Below are positions 1 to 9,115 of a stretch of 64,000 nucleotides of DNA, in pieces. A model generated the notes under the pieces. The model searched no databases. It had not been told where the DNA came from and was given only the letters and a program-made list of their open reading frames with translations. The translations under genes were made by a program, and so were the position numbers. The first letter of the stretch is position 1. Every line of letters begins with the position of its first letter. The stretch lies in assembly GCF_000719775.1 (NCBI RefSeq), contig NZ_JOHR01000011.1, positions 189,127-253,126 on the forward strand, written 5' to 3'. The DNA comes from Streptomyces sp. NRRL F-5135 (GTDB taxonomy: Bacteria > Actinomycetota > Actinomycetes > Streptomycetales > Streptomycetaceae).

Positions 1-1560
1 CTGGCCGCGCAGTTCGCGTGGGCGTCCTTCGCGGACCGGCACCCGGGATCGGCGTACAACCTCGCCTGGTACGGCGGCACGCACACCGTCAACTACAGCG
101 TCCTCGCTCCCCCGCTGATGGCGTTTCTGGGCGTGCGCGCCGTGTCGGTCGCGGCCGGGCTCGCCGGGACCTGGGTGCTGGCGCAGCTGTTCGTACGGGC
201 GGGGGTGCGGCACCCGGTGTGGCCCGCGCTGCTCGGCGCGGCGGCCCTGTGGTGCAACGTCGCGTCGGGGCGGACGACGTTCGCGCTGGGCACGGCCCTC
301 GGGCTGGTCGCGCTGGGCCGGCTGCGGCGCCCCGTCCAGGCGTGGTCGGCCGCCGCGCTGACCGCCCTGGCCAGTCCGGTGGCGGGGCTGTTCCTGGTCG
401 TGGCGGGCGCGGCGTACCTGCTGGAGCGGCGGTGGGCGAGGGGCGCCGCGCTGATCGTGCCGCCGTTCGCCGTGGTCGCCACGGTCACCGTGCTCTTCCC
501 CTTCCACGGCGAGCAGCCGATGGCGCCCGGCAAGCTCACGATGCCGCTCCTCGTCTGCGCGGCGGTGTGTCTCGCGGTGCCGCGCGGCTGGCGTACGGTG
601 CGCTACGGCGCGGCCGTGTACGCGGTCGGGGTGGTCCTGACGTTCCTGGTCAGCTCGCCGATCGGGACGAACGTGGAGCGGCTGGTGGGGCTCGCGGGCC
701 CGCCGGTGCTGCTCGCGGCGCTGCTGGCCCGTGTGCCGGGCCCTGTCGGAGAGGCGGTGACCGGGCCGGGCGGGCGCCGGTCCCCCGCCGGGCGGGCCGC
801 GAACGACGGCGCGCCCCGGTTCCGTACCGCGCGGGCCGCTCTGCCGGGGCTGGTGCTGGCGGTCGCCGTCTGCGTCAATACGGGCTGGCTGGTCGACAAG
901 ACCGAGGACGACCTCGCCGTTTCCAACACCGTGCCCTCGTGGGCCGCGCGCACCGACGGTCTGCTGGCCGCCCTGGAGCGGTTCGGCGCCGACCGGACCC
1001 GGGTGGAGGCCGTTCCGGCCCGCAACCACCGCGAGGCCGACGTCCTCGCCCCGCACATCACCATGGCGCGCGGCTGGAACCGGCAGCTCGACGTCGAACG
1101 CGGCCGGCTGTTCTACGACGGCACGCTGACGCCGGCCACGTACCGCGCCTGGCTGGACCGCTTCGCGGTGGGGCTGGTCGTCCTGCACCACGGGCGGCCG
1201 GACGGGCCGGCCGAGGCGGAGGCCGCGCTGGTACGGAGCGAACCGGAGTGGCTGGAGCGGCTCTGGCAGGACGAGGACTGGACCGTCTACCGCGTCCGCG
1301 ACGCGGTACCGCTGGTGTCGGCGCCCGGCACCGTCGTCAGAACCGGCGCGGCGGACCTGGTCGTGCGGATGCCGGCCGCCGGGTCGGTGACGGTACGTGT
1401 GGCGTACTCCCCCTGGCTCACGGCCCCGGGCGCGTGCGTGGGCCGCGCGGCGGACGGCTGGACCCGGCTGACGGTCCGGACGGCGGGCGAGTACCGCCTG
1501 GGCTCGGGGTACGCCGACCGCCTCCGTGACGGCTTCGGAGGCGGCGCGGGCTGCGGCTGA
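1..1560 (+). CDS. Polytopic membrane protein, 5'-truncated by the window edge
   Basis: The frame is open from base 1, so the start lies outside the window; 519 residues are visible. Roughly the first 300 visible residues alternate hydrophobic helices with short Arg-rich turns, typical of a protein with many membrane passes. The last 200 residues are soluble and end in a beta-rich segment. The layout resembles large uncharacterised actinobacterial membrane proteins and some GT-C-like glycosyltransferases, but I see no catalytic motif and cannot assign a substrate. The gene is convergent with the L,D-transpeptidase gene and shares the hairpin at 1687-1718 with it. Coding is supported by strong third-position GC bias and by a single long frame. 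Confidence 0.75.
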   Translation: MAAQFAWASFADRHPGSAYNLAWYGGTHTVNYSVLAPPLMAFLGVRAVSVAAGLAGTWVLAQLFVRAGVRHPVWPALLGAAALWCNVASGRTTFALGTALGLVALGRLRRPVQAWSAAALTALASPVAGLFLVVAGAAYLLERRWARGAALIVPPFAVVATVTVLFPFHGEQPMAPGKLTMPLLVCAAVCLAVPRGWRTVRYGAAVYAVGVVLTFLVSSPIGTNVERLVGLAGPPVLLAALLARVPGPVGEAVTGPGGRRSPAGRAANDGAPRFRTARAALPGLVLAVAVCVNTGWLVDKTEDDLAVSNTVPSWAARTDGLLAALERFGADRTRVEAVPARNHREADVLAPHITMARGWNRQLDVERGRLFYDGTLTPATYRAWLDRFAVGLVVLHHGRPDGPAEAEAALVRSEPEWLERLWQDEDWTVYRVRDAVPLVSAPGTVVRTGAADLVVRMPAAGSVTVRVAYSPWLTAPGACVGRAADGWTRLTVRTAGEYRLGSGYADRLRDGFGGGAGCG

Positions 1561-1686
1561 CCGGCCCTGGGGCCCGTACCCGTGCCCGTCGTCCCCGTAC
1601 CCGTACCGGCGCCCCGGGCATCCGTCCCTGGCCGCCCTGCCGGCACCGCCCTCCCGGTACGCGACGGGAACGCGGACCGCATGCGA

Positions 1687-1718
1687 ACGGCGGCGGCACC
1701 GTGGGGTGCCGCCGCCGT
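1687..1718. terminator. Hairpin between convergent genes
   Basis: Perfect 14-bp arms (1687-1700 and 1705-1718) enclose a 4-base loop. There is no T-run, which is common in Streptomyces. It lies 127 bases past the membrane-protein stop and 39 bases past the L,D-transpeptidase stop, so it can end both transcripts. Confidence 0.75.
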
Positions 1719-1756
1719 CGAGGTGTCAGGAGGGGAGGGAAGGCTACGAGGCCGGA

Positions 1757-3013
1757 TCAGGCCGCCGAACCTGCCTGCCAGTCGGCCCAGTTCAGGTTCC
1801 AGCCGTTGAGGCCGTTGTCGGGCTTGATGGTCTTGTCGTCGGAGTTCTTGACGATGACGACGTCACCGACCATGGAGTTGTTGAAGAACCACGCGCCGGG
1901 GGTGTTGGGGTCGTTCGCGCCCTTCGTGTCCGACAGGCCCACACAGCCGTGGCTGGTGTTGACCTTGCCGAAGATGGACTTGGCGCCCCAGTAGTTGCCG
2001 TGGATGAACGTGCCCGACGTGGACAGCCGCATCGCGTGCGGGACGTCCTTGATGTCGTACTCGCCCTTGCCGTCGTCGTCCGTGAAGCCGACCGTGGCAC
2101 CGTTCATCCGGGTCTCCTTGAACTTCTCGGAGATCACCATCTGACCGTTGTAGGTCGTGTTCTCGGGCGAACCGGCGGAGATCGGGATGGTCTTGATCGT
2201 CTTGCCGTCCTGGGTGACGGTCATCATCTTGCTCTTGGCGTCGACCGTGCTGACCTGGTTGCGGCCGATCTTGAACGTGACCGTCTTCTGCTGGACGCCG
2301 GTGACGCCCGGGGCGCCCTCGACCCCGTCCAGGTTCAGCTTGAGGGTGACCGTGGAGCCGCCCTTCCAGTACTCCTCCGGGCGGAAGTCGAGGCGCTGCT
2401 GGCTGAACCAGTGGCCCACGACCTCCTGGCCGCTGCTCGACGTGACCTCGATCCCGTCCTGCACGGCCTTCTTGTCGGTGATCGCCTTGTCGAAGTTGAT
2501 CGAGACCGGCATGCCGACACCGACCGTGGAGCCGTCCTCGGGCGTGAAGTTCCCGATGAAGCTGTTGTCGGGCGAGACGGTGGTGAAGGAGGAGTTCTCG
2601 TGGGCCTCACGGCCCTTGGCGTCCTTGGCCGTTGCGACGATCTTGTAGCCGGTGGAGCGTTCGAGCTGGCCGTCCGGCTTCCAGCTCTTCGAGTCGCCGG
2701 ACAGGGTGCCCTTGACATCGGTGCCGTCCGCGGTGGTCATGGTCACGTTCGTCAGCGTGCCCTTGCTGACCGTGACCTTGGCGTCGTTGTTGATGCCCGC
2801 GTTCGTCGCACCGTTCTTGGGCGAGATGGCTATCTGGGCCTCGGACGTCTCCTTGGCGGCCGCTTCGTCCACCTGGGCCTGCGACGAGGAGTTCTTCGAG
2901 TCGTCGGCGTTCTTGTCGCCGCCCTCGTCACTGCAGGCTGAAAGGACCAGAACGCCGCCGAGCAGTGCGGACGCGGCCATCAGACCTTTGCGCCGCTTGC
3001 TGTCCGTCATCAC
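1757..3013 (-). CDS. L,D-transpeptidase lipoprotein (YkuD domain)
   Basis: This is a secreted, lipid-anchored cell-wall enzyme of the Ldt family that forms 3-3 cross-links in peptidoglycan from tetrapeptide stems. The N-terminus has a basic stretch, a hydrophobic core and the lipobox LSAC, then a Ser/Asp-rich linker. Two Ig-like regions of the LdtMt2 type follow, then the YkuD catalytic domain. That domain carries the HGNYW and SHGCVGLSD motifs; the nucleophile is Cys356 counted from the ATG at 3010. Upstream in-frame ATGs exist at 3028 and 3025, but GGAGAAG sits 6 bases before the GTG at 3013 and 9 bases before the ATG at 3010, so I prefer one of these. Length (about 417 residues) is normal for the family. 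Confidence 0.93.
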   Translation of the reverse strand: MMTDSKRRKGLMAASALLGGVLVLSACSDEGGDKNADDSKNSSSQAQVDEAAAKETSEAQIAISPKNGATNAGINNDAKVTVSKGTLTNVTMTTADGTDVKGTLSGDSKSWKPDGQLERSTGYKIVATAKDAKGREAHENSSFTTVSPDNSFIGNFTPEDGSTVGVGMPVSINFDKAITDKKAVQDGIEVTSSSGQEVVGHWFSQQRLDFRPEEYWKGGSTVTLKLNLDGVEGAPGVTGVQQKTVTFKIGRNQVSTVDAKSKMMTVTQDGKTIKTIPISAGSPENTTYNGQMVISEKFKETRMNGATVGFTDDDGKGEYDIKDVPHAMRLSTSGTFIHGNYWGAKSIFGKVNTSHGCVGLSDTKGANDPNTPGAWFFNNSMVGDVVIVKNSDDKTIKPDNGLNGWNLNWADWQAGSAA

Positions 3014-3028
3014 ACGCTTCTCCATCAT

Positions 3029-3406
3029 CGCCGCTTACCCTGCCGATAATCGTTAAGAACGCCTGTTCCGGTTCGTCCGGTTCCACTCCGGCGGGAGGTG
3101 TGGTGGACACCACTCGCCGACGGGAATGCGCCAGGCTCGGCCCGCCTGTCGCGACCGTCCGGGCCTACCAGAGTGTCACGTCCGCGCACCACCCCCGAAC
3201 AGCCGTCGCCACCATGGACATCTTCACGCCAGGACATATCGCCCCATAGACCTCCATCTCCCCTGCCTTCCGTGACGGGGACCGGAAGGTTCCGGAGCAC
3301 CGCGACTTTCCCCTGACCCGCCGCTTTCACTAGCATCGGCGCTCGGCCCAATTCAGCACCGTCACAAGGGCCGTCACACAAGGCCGCCACAAGGGGGATC
3401 GATCAC
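3029..3406. other. Divergent intergenic region of 378 bp
   Basis: It separates the L,D-transpeptidase (leftward) from the LAXTG protein (rightward). Next to the transpeptidase start it is AT-richer (around 3045-3058). Towards the right end there is a possible -10 box TAGCAT at 3331-3336 and three near-copies of GTCACAAGG (from about 3361, 3373 and 3387). Two GTCAC pentamers are separated by 7 bases at 3361-3377. I see no gene in it. Confidence 0.5.
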
Positions 3407-3730
3407 GTGTCCGTCGCACGCCGACCGCTGCTGACGGCCACCGCGGCCGGAACCCTGCTCTGCGCCCTGTGGTTCGTTCCGTCCGCGAACGCCACCGGCG
3501 AGACGGGCGCGACGAGCGGGACGGGCGGAGCCGGGGCGGCCGGTGCGGAGGTCACCGGTGACGACGCGGCGGACACCGGCGGGGAGTCGGGCGACGCCCC
3601 GCCGCCGGTGCTCGCGGACACGGGGGCCGTGGACACCACGCCGTACCTGTTCGGCGGGACCGCCTTCCTGCTCGTCGGCGCGGGGTTCGTGACGTACTCC
3701 GTCCACCGGGGAGCCCGGACCCCGCTCTGA
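3407..3730 (+). CDS. Small sortase-E-type (LAXTG) surface protein
   Basis: This 107-residue protein has an N-terminal signal peptide ending near PSANA. An acidic Gly/Ala/Asp-rich middle follows, then a C-terminal sorting signal: LADTG at about residues 70-74, a hydrophobic segment (YLFGGTAFLLVGAGFVTY) and a short basic tail HRGAR. LAXTG is the recognition motif of class E sortases in Streptomyces, which also anchor the long chaplins, so covalent attachment to peptidoglycan is expected. No sortase gene lies nearby. The GTG start at 3407 is preceded by AAGGGGGAT with a 7-base spacer. The mature part is only about 45 residues and has no recognisable functional domain. Confidence 0.85.
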   Translation: MSVARRPLLTATAAGTLLCALWFVPSANATGETGATSGTGGAGAAGAEVTGDDAADTGGESGDAPPPVLADTGAVDTTPYLFGGTAFLLVGAGFVTYSVHRGARTPL

Positions 3731-3763
3731 CGCGTCTTCGGCGTCCGGCGACTTCGGCCCGCG

Positions 3764-3864
3764 TGACGTCCCTGGCGCCTTTTTAGGGTCTTTTTGACGT
3801 CTCTTGCCTGCCCCTTGACGTCTCTTGCCTGCCCCTTGACGTCCGTCGACACCGATGTGACGTC
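3764..3864. repeat. Phased TGACGTC repeats (21-bp period)
   Basis: TGACGTC occurs at 3764, 3795, 3816, 3837 and 3858. The last four are exactly 21 bp apart, and the units beginning at 3794 and 3815 are identical over 21 bp. They lie in the 221-bp gap between the convergent LAXTG gene and hutH. Their function is unknown; two-turn spacing on one helix face would suit a protein-binding array. Confidence 0.7.
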
Positions 3865-3951
3865 CATCGACACGATCGACGCCAGGTCCGTCCGGCCCGC
3901 CCACCTGTCCGCCGCCCCGTCGCACCCGCCGCCCCGTCGCACTCGTCGTCC

Positions 3952-5499
3952 TTACGCCAGCGGCCCGGTCACCGGCTCCACCGCCGCGACGAGGGCTCCC
4001 TCCCGTACGAACGCGTCCGCCGCCGCCAGGTCGGGGGCGAGGAAGCGGTCCGGCCCCGGCCCCTGGACGCCGGCGGCGCGCAGCGCGGCGATGGCGGCGC
4101 GGGACGCGGGCGCGGGCGTCAGGCCGTGGCGCAGTTCGATCGCGCGGGTGGCCGCGTAGAGCTCGACGGCGACGATCCGGGTCAGGTTGTCGACGGCGGT
4201 ACGGAGCTTGCGCGCCGCGGACCAGCCCATCGAGACGTGGTCCTCCTGCATCGCGGAGGACGGGATGGAGTCGACCGAGGCGGGCACCGCGAGCCGCTTC
4301 ATCTCACTGACCAGGGCGGCCTGGGTGTACTGGGCGATCATCAGGCCGGAGTCCACCCCGGGGTCCTCGGCGAGGAAGGCGGGCAGGCCGTGCGAGCGGT
4401 TGCGGTCCAGGAGCCGGTCGGTACGCCGCTCCGCGATGGAGCCGAGGTCGGCGGCGGCGATGGCCAGGAAGTCCAGGACGTAGCCGACGGGCGCGCCGTG
4501 GAAGTTCCCGTTGGACTCGACCCGTCCGTCGGGCAGGACGACCGGGTTGTCGACGGCCGACGCCAGTTCGCGGCCGGCGACCACGGAGGCGTACGCGAGC
4601 GTGTCCCGGCCGGCTCCGGCGACCTGCGGGGCGCAGCGCACGGAGTAGGCGTCCTGGACGCGGGGCGCCTCCTCCTGCTGGAAGTGGCCGGTCAGCTCGG
4701 ATCCGGCGAGCACCCGCAGCATGTTGGCGGCGCTGGCACCCTGGCCGGGGTGCGGGCGGATGGCGTGCAGTTCGGGGGCCAGCACCCGGTCGGTGCCGAG
4801 GAGCGCTTCCAGGGTCAGGGCGGCGGTGATGTCGGCCGAGGTGTACAGGCGGCCCAGGTCGGCGATGGCCAGCACCAGCATGCCGAGCATGCCGTCGGTG
4901 CCGTTGAGCAGGGCGAGCCCTTCCTTCTCCCGGAGCCGGACGGGCTCGATGCCGTGCTCGGCGAGGAGTTCGGCGACGGGGCGCACCGTACCGTCCGGCC
5001 CTTCCGCGTCGCCCTCGCCCATGAGGGCCAGTGCGCAGTGCGAGAGCGGCGCGAGGTCGCCGGAGCAGCCGAGGGAGCCGAATTCGTGGACGACCGGGGT
5101 GATCCCCGCGTTGAGCAGTCCGGCCATGGCCCGTGCCACCTCGGGGCGTACGCCGGTGCGTCCCGAGGCCAGGGTCTTCAGCCGCAGGAACATCAGCGCG
5201 CGGACGACCTCGGTCTCGACGCGCGGGCCCATGCCGGCGGCGTGCGACCGGACGATGTTGCGCTGGAGGCGTGCGCGCAGGTCCTGCCCGATGTGCCGGG
5301 TGGCGAGGGCGCCGAACCCGGTGGAGACCCCGTACACCGGCTCGGGTTCGGCGGCGAGCGCGTCCACGATCTCGCGCGCGGCGGCGAGCGCGTCGAGGGC
5401 TTCCCCGGAGAGTTCCACGCGGGCCCGGCGCCGGGCCACGGCGACGACGTCCTCGGCGGTGACCCCGGACGTCCCCACCACGACTGTGTGCATATCCAT
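3952..5499 (-). CDS. hutH: Histidine ammonia-lyase
   Basis: It deaminates L-histidine to urocanate and ammonia, the first step of the Hut pathway. The family signature is clear: the GVSTGFG segment, then GSLGCSGDLAPLSH at about 141-154, and QEDHVSMGW near the C-terminus. The MIO electrophile would form from Cys145-Ser146-Gly147; most histidases have Ala-Ser-Gly, but I recall Cys-Ser-Gly as the normal Streptomyces variant. The start is set at MDMHTVVVG (ATG 5499, or the internal ATG 5493), giving about 515 residues, the usual length. The in-frame upstream extension to 5610 has no family similarity. No ribosome-binding site is obvious. It is divergent from the kinase gene. Confidence 0.96.
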   Translation of the reverse strand: MDMHTVVVGTSGVTAEDVVAVARRRARVELSGEALDALAAAREIVDALAAEPEPVYGVSTGFGALATRHIGQDLRARLQRNIVRSHAAGMGPRVETEVVRALMFLRLKTLASGRTGVRPEVARAMAGLLNAGITPVVHEFGSLGCSGDLAPLSHCALALMGEGDAEGPDGTVRPVAELLAEHGIEPVRLREKEGLALLNGTDGMLGMLVLAIADLGRLYTSADITAALTLEALLGTDRVLAPELHAIRPHPGQGASAANMLRVLAGSELTGHFQQEEAPRVQDAYSVRCAPQVAGAGRDTLAYASVVAGRELASAVDNPVVLPDGRVESNGNFHGAPVGYVLDFLAIAAADLGSIAERRTDRLLDRNRSHGLPAFLAEDPGVDSGLMIAQYTQAALVSEMKRLAVPASVDSIPSSAMQEDHVSMGWSAARKLRTAVDNLTRIVAVELYAATRAIELRHGLTPAPASRAAIAALRAAGVQGPGPDRFLAPDLAAADAFVREGALVAAVEPVTGPLA

Positions 5500-5706
5500 A
5501 TTCAGGAGCCTACGGATTGAATCCGGGGGTGTCACTACGGCTGCGCGGGGCCCCGGAACGGCTGTGGCGGCCCCCGGAAGCCGGGCGCGAGGCGCCGGGG
5601 AGCGCGTCAACGGGTGTCCGAGCCAGCCCGTACTCTGCTGGGGCTACGACGCTACGACGCGCGGCGGACCGGATCGGCGCGCGAGGACCGGGAGGACGCA
5701 CACCCC

Positions 5707-7452
5707 ATGGAAGACCTGGATCCCGCGGACCCGTCCGTTGTGGGCGGTTACCCGCTGCTCGCCCGGCTCGGCGGTGGCGGGATGGGGCAGGTGTACCTGT
5801 CGCGCACGGCCTCGGGCCGGCCGCTGGCGGTGAAGACGATCCGCGCCGAACTCGGTGACGAGCCGGGGTTCGAGGAGCGGTTCGTCCGGGAGATACGCAA
5901 CAGCGACCGGGTGCGGTCGCCCTGGACCGCGACGGTCGTGGACTACAGCCCGGCCGGCGCGCGCCCGCAGTGGCTGGCGACCGAGTACGTGCCCGCGCCG
6001 TCGCTGGGCGAGTGGCTCGAGCGGTACGGACCGCTGCCGGAGCCGGCCCTGCTGTCGCTGGCCGCCGAACTGACCGGCGCGCTGCGGGCGGTGCACGGCG
6101 CGGACATGGTCCACCGGGACGTCAAGCCCAGCAACGTGCTGCTGGCGCGCGAGCGGCCCCGGCTGATCGACTTCGGTGTCGCGCGCGCCGCCGACGATCC
6201 CCGGCACACACGGACGGGCGGCGTGATCGGCTCGCCCGGCTATCTCGCGCCGGAGCAGGCCGTCGGCACGGACGTGGGGGCACCCGCCGACGTGTTCTCG
6301 CTGGCGGCCGTGGTGGCCTGCGCGGCCACCGGGCGCGGCCCCTTCTCCCCCACGGGCACGGGCGGCTCGGCCGCGCCCGCGCTGCTCTACCGGATCGTGC
6401 ACGAGGAGCCCGACCTCGCGGGCGTACCGGAGAAGCTCCTGCCCATCCTGCGGGACTGCCTGGCCAAGGACCCGGCCGCCCGGCCCACGGCCGACCAGCT
6501 CGGCGAGCGCCTGGAGCGGGTGGGCGCCGTGCCCGGCCGGTGGTCCGAGGTGTGTCCCCCGGCGCTGGAGGGGGAGGCGGAGGCGCGGGAAGAGCCGGTG
6601 CGCGCCTTCGTGGAGACCCCGACGCGGGTCGAGGTCGCGGAAACCCCGACCCGGGTCGACGTGGCGGAGATCCCGACGCGGGTCGAGCCGACGGACATGG
6701 CCGCGACGATGGTCGCGACGCCCCCGGCCCGGACGGCGGGCGGGATGCCGGCCGGGGCGGTGCCCGGCGGTGCGGTACCGGCGGGTGCGGTACCGGTCGG
6801 TGCGGTACCGGTCGGTGCGGTACCGGGTGAGGCGCCGGCGGATACGGAGCCGGTCCGGCGCAGACGATGGATATGGCCTGTGTTAGCGCTGGCCGTTGTC
6901 ATGGCGATCATGGCGACGACAGCCGTTCTGCTCATCGCCCGGGACCGCTCGGACGACCGCGCGGACGACCGGCCGAAGAAGCCCCGGGCCACGTCCTCGT
7001 CCGCGGCGAAGGTCCCGGCCAAGGTGGACGGCCCGGCCGACGAGGACGAGCGGACCGACCCGTCCGACGCCCCCGCACCGCCCGGCGCAGGGGCTCCCCA
7101 GGAACCGGCCGGACCCCCGGAGGTCCTGGTCGTCCAGGCGCCGCGTGAACTGACCGCGGGCACGTTCCTGGAGTCCGCCCGGGCGAAGCTGATCATGCAG
7201 GTGGACGGCAACCTGGTGGTCCACGACGAGAACGGCACCGTCCGCTGGGCCTCGATGGCCATGGGCGAGGGCAACCGCGCCCTCTTCCAGCCGGACGGCA
7301 ACCTGGTCGTCTACAACGCCGAGAACAGCCCGGTCTGGGCCTCGAACACGGCGGGCAACGACGGCGCGAACCTGATCCTCCAGGCGAACGGCGACGTGGT
7401 GGTCGGCCGGGAGAACGAACCACCGCTGTGGGCGGCGGGTACGGGGCACTGA
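5707..7452 (+). CDS. Transmembrane Ser/Thr protein kinase with C-terminal B-lectin domain
   Basis: This is a PknB-type receptor kinase. The kinase domain (about 14-280) has the Gly-rich loop LGGGGMGQVY, Lys43, the HRDVKPSN catalytic loop (Asp138), DFG at 155-157 and the APEQ segment. A juxtamembrane linker holds two small repeats, TPTRV-type and GAVP-type. One membrane helix follows (about 388-412). The extracellular part, roughly 490-581, carries three bulb-lectin motifs (MQVDGNLVV, FQPDGNLVV, LQANGDVVV), a fold that binds mannose in plants. Leu393 in the helix is a TTA codon (6883-6885). The ATG at 5707 has GGGAGG 11 bases upstream; the frame opens earlier at 5614, but that part is unlike kinases. 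Confidence 0.93.
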   Translation: MEDLDPADPSVVGGYPLLARLGGGGMGQVYLSRTASGRPLAVKTIRAELGDEPGFEERFVREIRNSDRVRSPWTATVVDYSPAGARPQWLATEYVPAPSLGEWLERYGPLPEPALLSLAAELTGALRAVHGADMVHRDVKPSNVLLARERPRLIDFGVARAADDPRHTRTGGVIGSPGYLAPEQAVGTDVGAPADVFSLAAVVACAATGRGPFSPTGTGGSAAPALLYRIVHEEPDLAGVPEKLLPILRDCLAKDPAARPTADQLGERLERVGAVPGRWSEVCPPALEGEAEAREEPVRAFVETPTRVEVAETPTRVDVAEIPTRVEPTDMAATMVATPPARTAGGMPAGAVPGGAVPAGAVPVGAVPVGAVPGEAPADTEPVRRRRWIWPVLALAVVMAIMATTAVLLIARDRSDDRADDRPKKPRATSSSAAKVPAKVDGPADEDERTDPSDAPAPPGAGAPQEPAGPPEVLVVQAPRELTAGTFLESARAKLIMQVDGNLVVHDENGTVRWASMAMGEGNRALFQPDGNLVVYNAENSPVWASNTAGNDGANLILQANGDVVVGRENEPPLWAAGTGH

Positions 7453-7757
7453 CCACCGGCGGGCACCGACCACCGGCGCACACCGAGCGCCGACGGGCAC
7501 CGGCCGTCGGCGGGCACCGGCCGCCGGTGGCGGCCGGCTCCCGCCGCTCCCCGGAGACCCCGGCCCCGCCCTCGTAAAGCCTCGTCACCGCCCTCCCCGA
7601 AGCCGCGTATCTCCATATCCCGGCGCCGGAGCACGGCCGCCGCCTACGCTGGCAGGTGGGGACGCGAGACGTGAGCCAGGGCACATCTGCCGTATCGTTG
7701 AGGCGGTCCACGACAGATCGGCAGGGCAGTGCGCAGGGAACGGGCAGGAGGCGGCTG
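7453..7757. other. Intergenic region between kinase and adenylate cyclase
   Basis: The first 90 bases are a low-complexity run of CACCGGCGGGCACCG-like units (7453-7540) that can fold on itself and may end the kinase transcript. The remainder presumably carries the cyclase promoter (CGCCTACGCTGGCAG near 7640-7655 is a possible -10 region). I see no gene. Confidence 0.45.
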
Positions 7758-8909
7758 GTGACCGTCGACGATTCGAATTCCGGAGAGGACACCCCGCCGC
7801 CGTCGGACTCCGCCGGATATCCGACCCCGCACCACGACGTCGACCACACGGCCGCGCCGACGGACGATCCCCTCGCCATCCGGCTCGAACAGCTGATCCT
7901 GGGCGCGGAACGGCGCTACACCCCCTTCCAGGCCGCCCGGACCGCCGGGGTCTCGATGGATCTCGCCTCCCGGTTCTGGCGGGCCATGGGCTTCGCGGAC
8001 ATCGGGCAGGCCAGCGCGCTGACCGAGGCCGACGTCCTGGCGCTGCGGCGGCTGGCGGGTCTGGTGGAGGCGGGGCTGCTCAGCGAGCCGATGGCCATCC
8101 AGGTCGCCCGGTCGACGGGGCAGACGACCGCCCGGCTGGCGGAGTGGCAGATCGACTCGTTCCTGGAAGGGCTCACCGAGCCCCCCGAGCCGGGGATGAC
8201 CCGCACCGAGGTCACCTACCCCCTCGTCGAGCTGCTGCTGCCGGAACTGGAGGAGTTCCTCGTCTACGTCTGGCGGCGCCAGCTCGCCGCCGCGACCGGC
8301 CGGGTGGTCCAGGCGGCCGACGACGAGGAGATGGTGGACCGTCGGCTGGCGGTCGGGTTCGCGGATCTCGTCGGGTTCACGCGACTGACCCGCAGGCTGG
8401 AGGAAGAGGAGCTCGGCGAGCTGGTCGAGGCGTTCGAGACGACCTCCGCCGACCTGGTCGCCGCGCACGGCGGCCGACTGGTCAAGACGCTGGGCGACGA
8501 GGTGCTGTACGCGGTGGACGACGCGGGCACGGCCGCCGAGATCGCGCTGCGGCTGATCGAGACGCTCAAGCACGACGCGACGATGCCGGCGCTGCGCGTG
8601 GGCATCGCCTTCGGGACGGTCACCACCCGGATGGGCGATGTCTTCGGCACCACGGTGAACCTGGCGAGCCGGCTCACCTCGATAGCGCCGAAGGACACGG
8701 TCCTGGTCGACGGCGCGTTCGCGGAGGAACTGATCCGCACGGGCGACGCGCCCGCCTCCGAGACGGAGGCGGCGGAGGCGGCGGCGAAGGCCGAGAAGGA
8801 GGGCGAGACCGCGCCGGAGTACCGCTTCGGGCTCCGCCCGATGTGGCAGCGGCCGGTGCGCGGGCTCGGCGTGGTCGAGCCATGGCTCCTGGGCCGACGC
8901 GAGTCCTAG
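7758..8909 (+). CDS. cya: Class III adenylate cyclase
   Basis: It makes cAMP from ATP; in Streptomyces, cAMP affects germination and antibiotic production. The N-terminal ~190 residues are a helical regulatory region of the kind known from mycobacterial Rv1264 (pH-sensing). The catalytic domain starts at about 198 and shows both metal aspartates, Asp203 in FADLVGFT and Asp247 in LGDEVLY, and the transition-state pair Asn301/Arg305 in NLASRL. With the GTG at 7758 (AGGAGG-like site 5 bases upstream) the protein is 383 residues, matching S. coelicolor Cya. The frame is open further upstream to 7656, but that part lacks family similarity. The protein has no membrane segment, so it is cytosolic. 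Confidence 0.93.
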   Translation: MTVDDSNSGEDTPPPSDSAGYPTPHHDVDHTAAPTDDPLAIRLEQLILGAERRYTPFQAARTAGVSMDLASRFWRAMGFADIGQASALTEADVLALRRLAGLVEAGLLSEPMAIQVARSTGQTTARLAEWQIDSFLEGLTEPPEPGMTRTEVTYPLVELLLPELEEFLVYVWRRQLAAATGRVVQAADDEEMVDRRLAVGFADLVGFTRLTRRLEEEELGELVEAFETTSADLVAAHGGRLVKTLGDEVLYAVDDAGTAAEIALRLIETLKHDATMPALRVGIAFGTVTTRMGDVFGTTVNLASRLTSIAPKDTVLVDGAFAEELIRTGDAPASETEAAEAAAKAEKEGETAPEYRFGLRPMWQRPVRGLGVVEPWLLGRRES

Positions 8910-9115
8910 CCAGTACCTCTCCCGGCGAGGTTCGCCCCGTCGCGGCACCAGGCCGCGTCGTTCGGATCACCGCGCGTCGCACCGGCTGTGTCACCTCGCC
9001 GCACAGTCGGCGGAAGCAACCCTTCCTGGGCGTGCGGCGGTCTTACCAGGCGTCGTGCTCAGAGGATCGGCCTCTGTCGACTCGTACTGGTAGACCGACG
9101 GGAAGGGCGTACTCC

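Noticed and set aside
3361..3377. GTCAC-n7-GTCAC as a second AfsQ1 box
   Set aside because: The spacer is 7 and not 6, and the motif is part of three loose GYCACAAGG repeats, so the match is weak.
6760..6840. Short tandem repeats in the kinase gene as a possible CRISPR-like array
   Set aside because: The repeats are in frame, encode GAVP units and have no spacers; they are a coding repeat.
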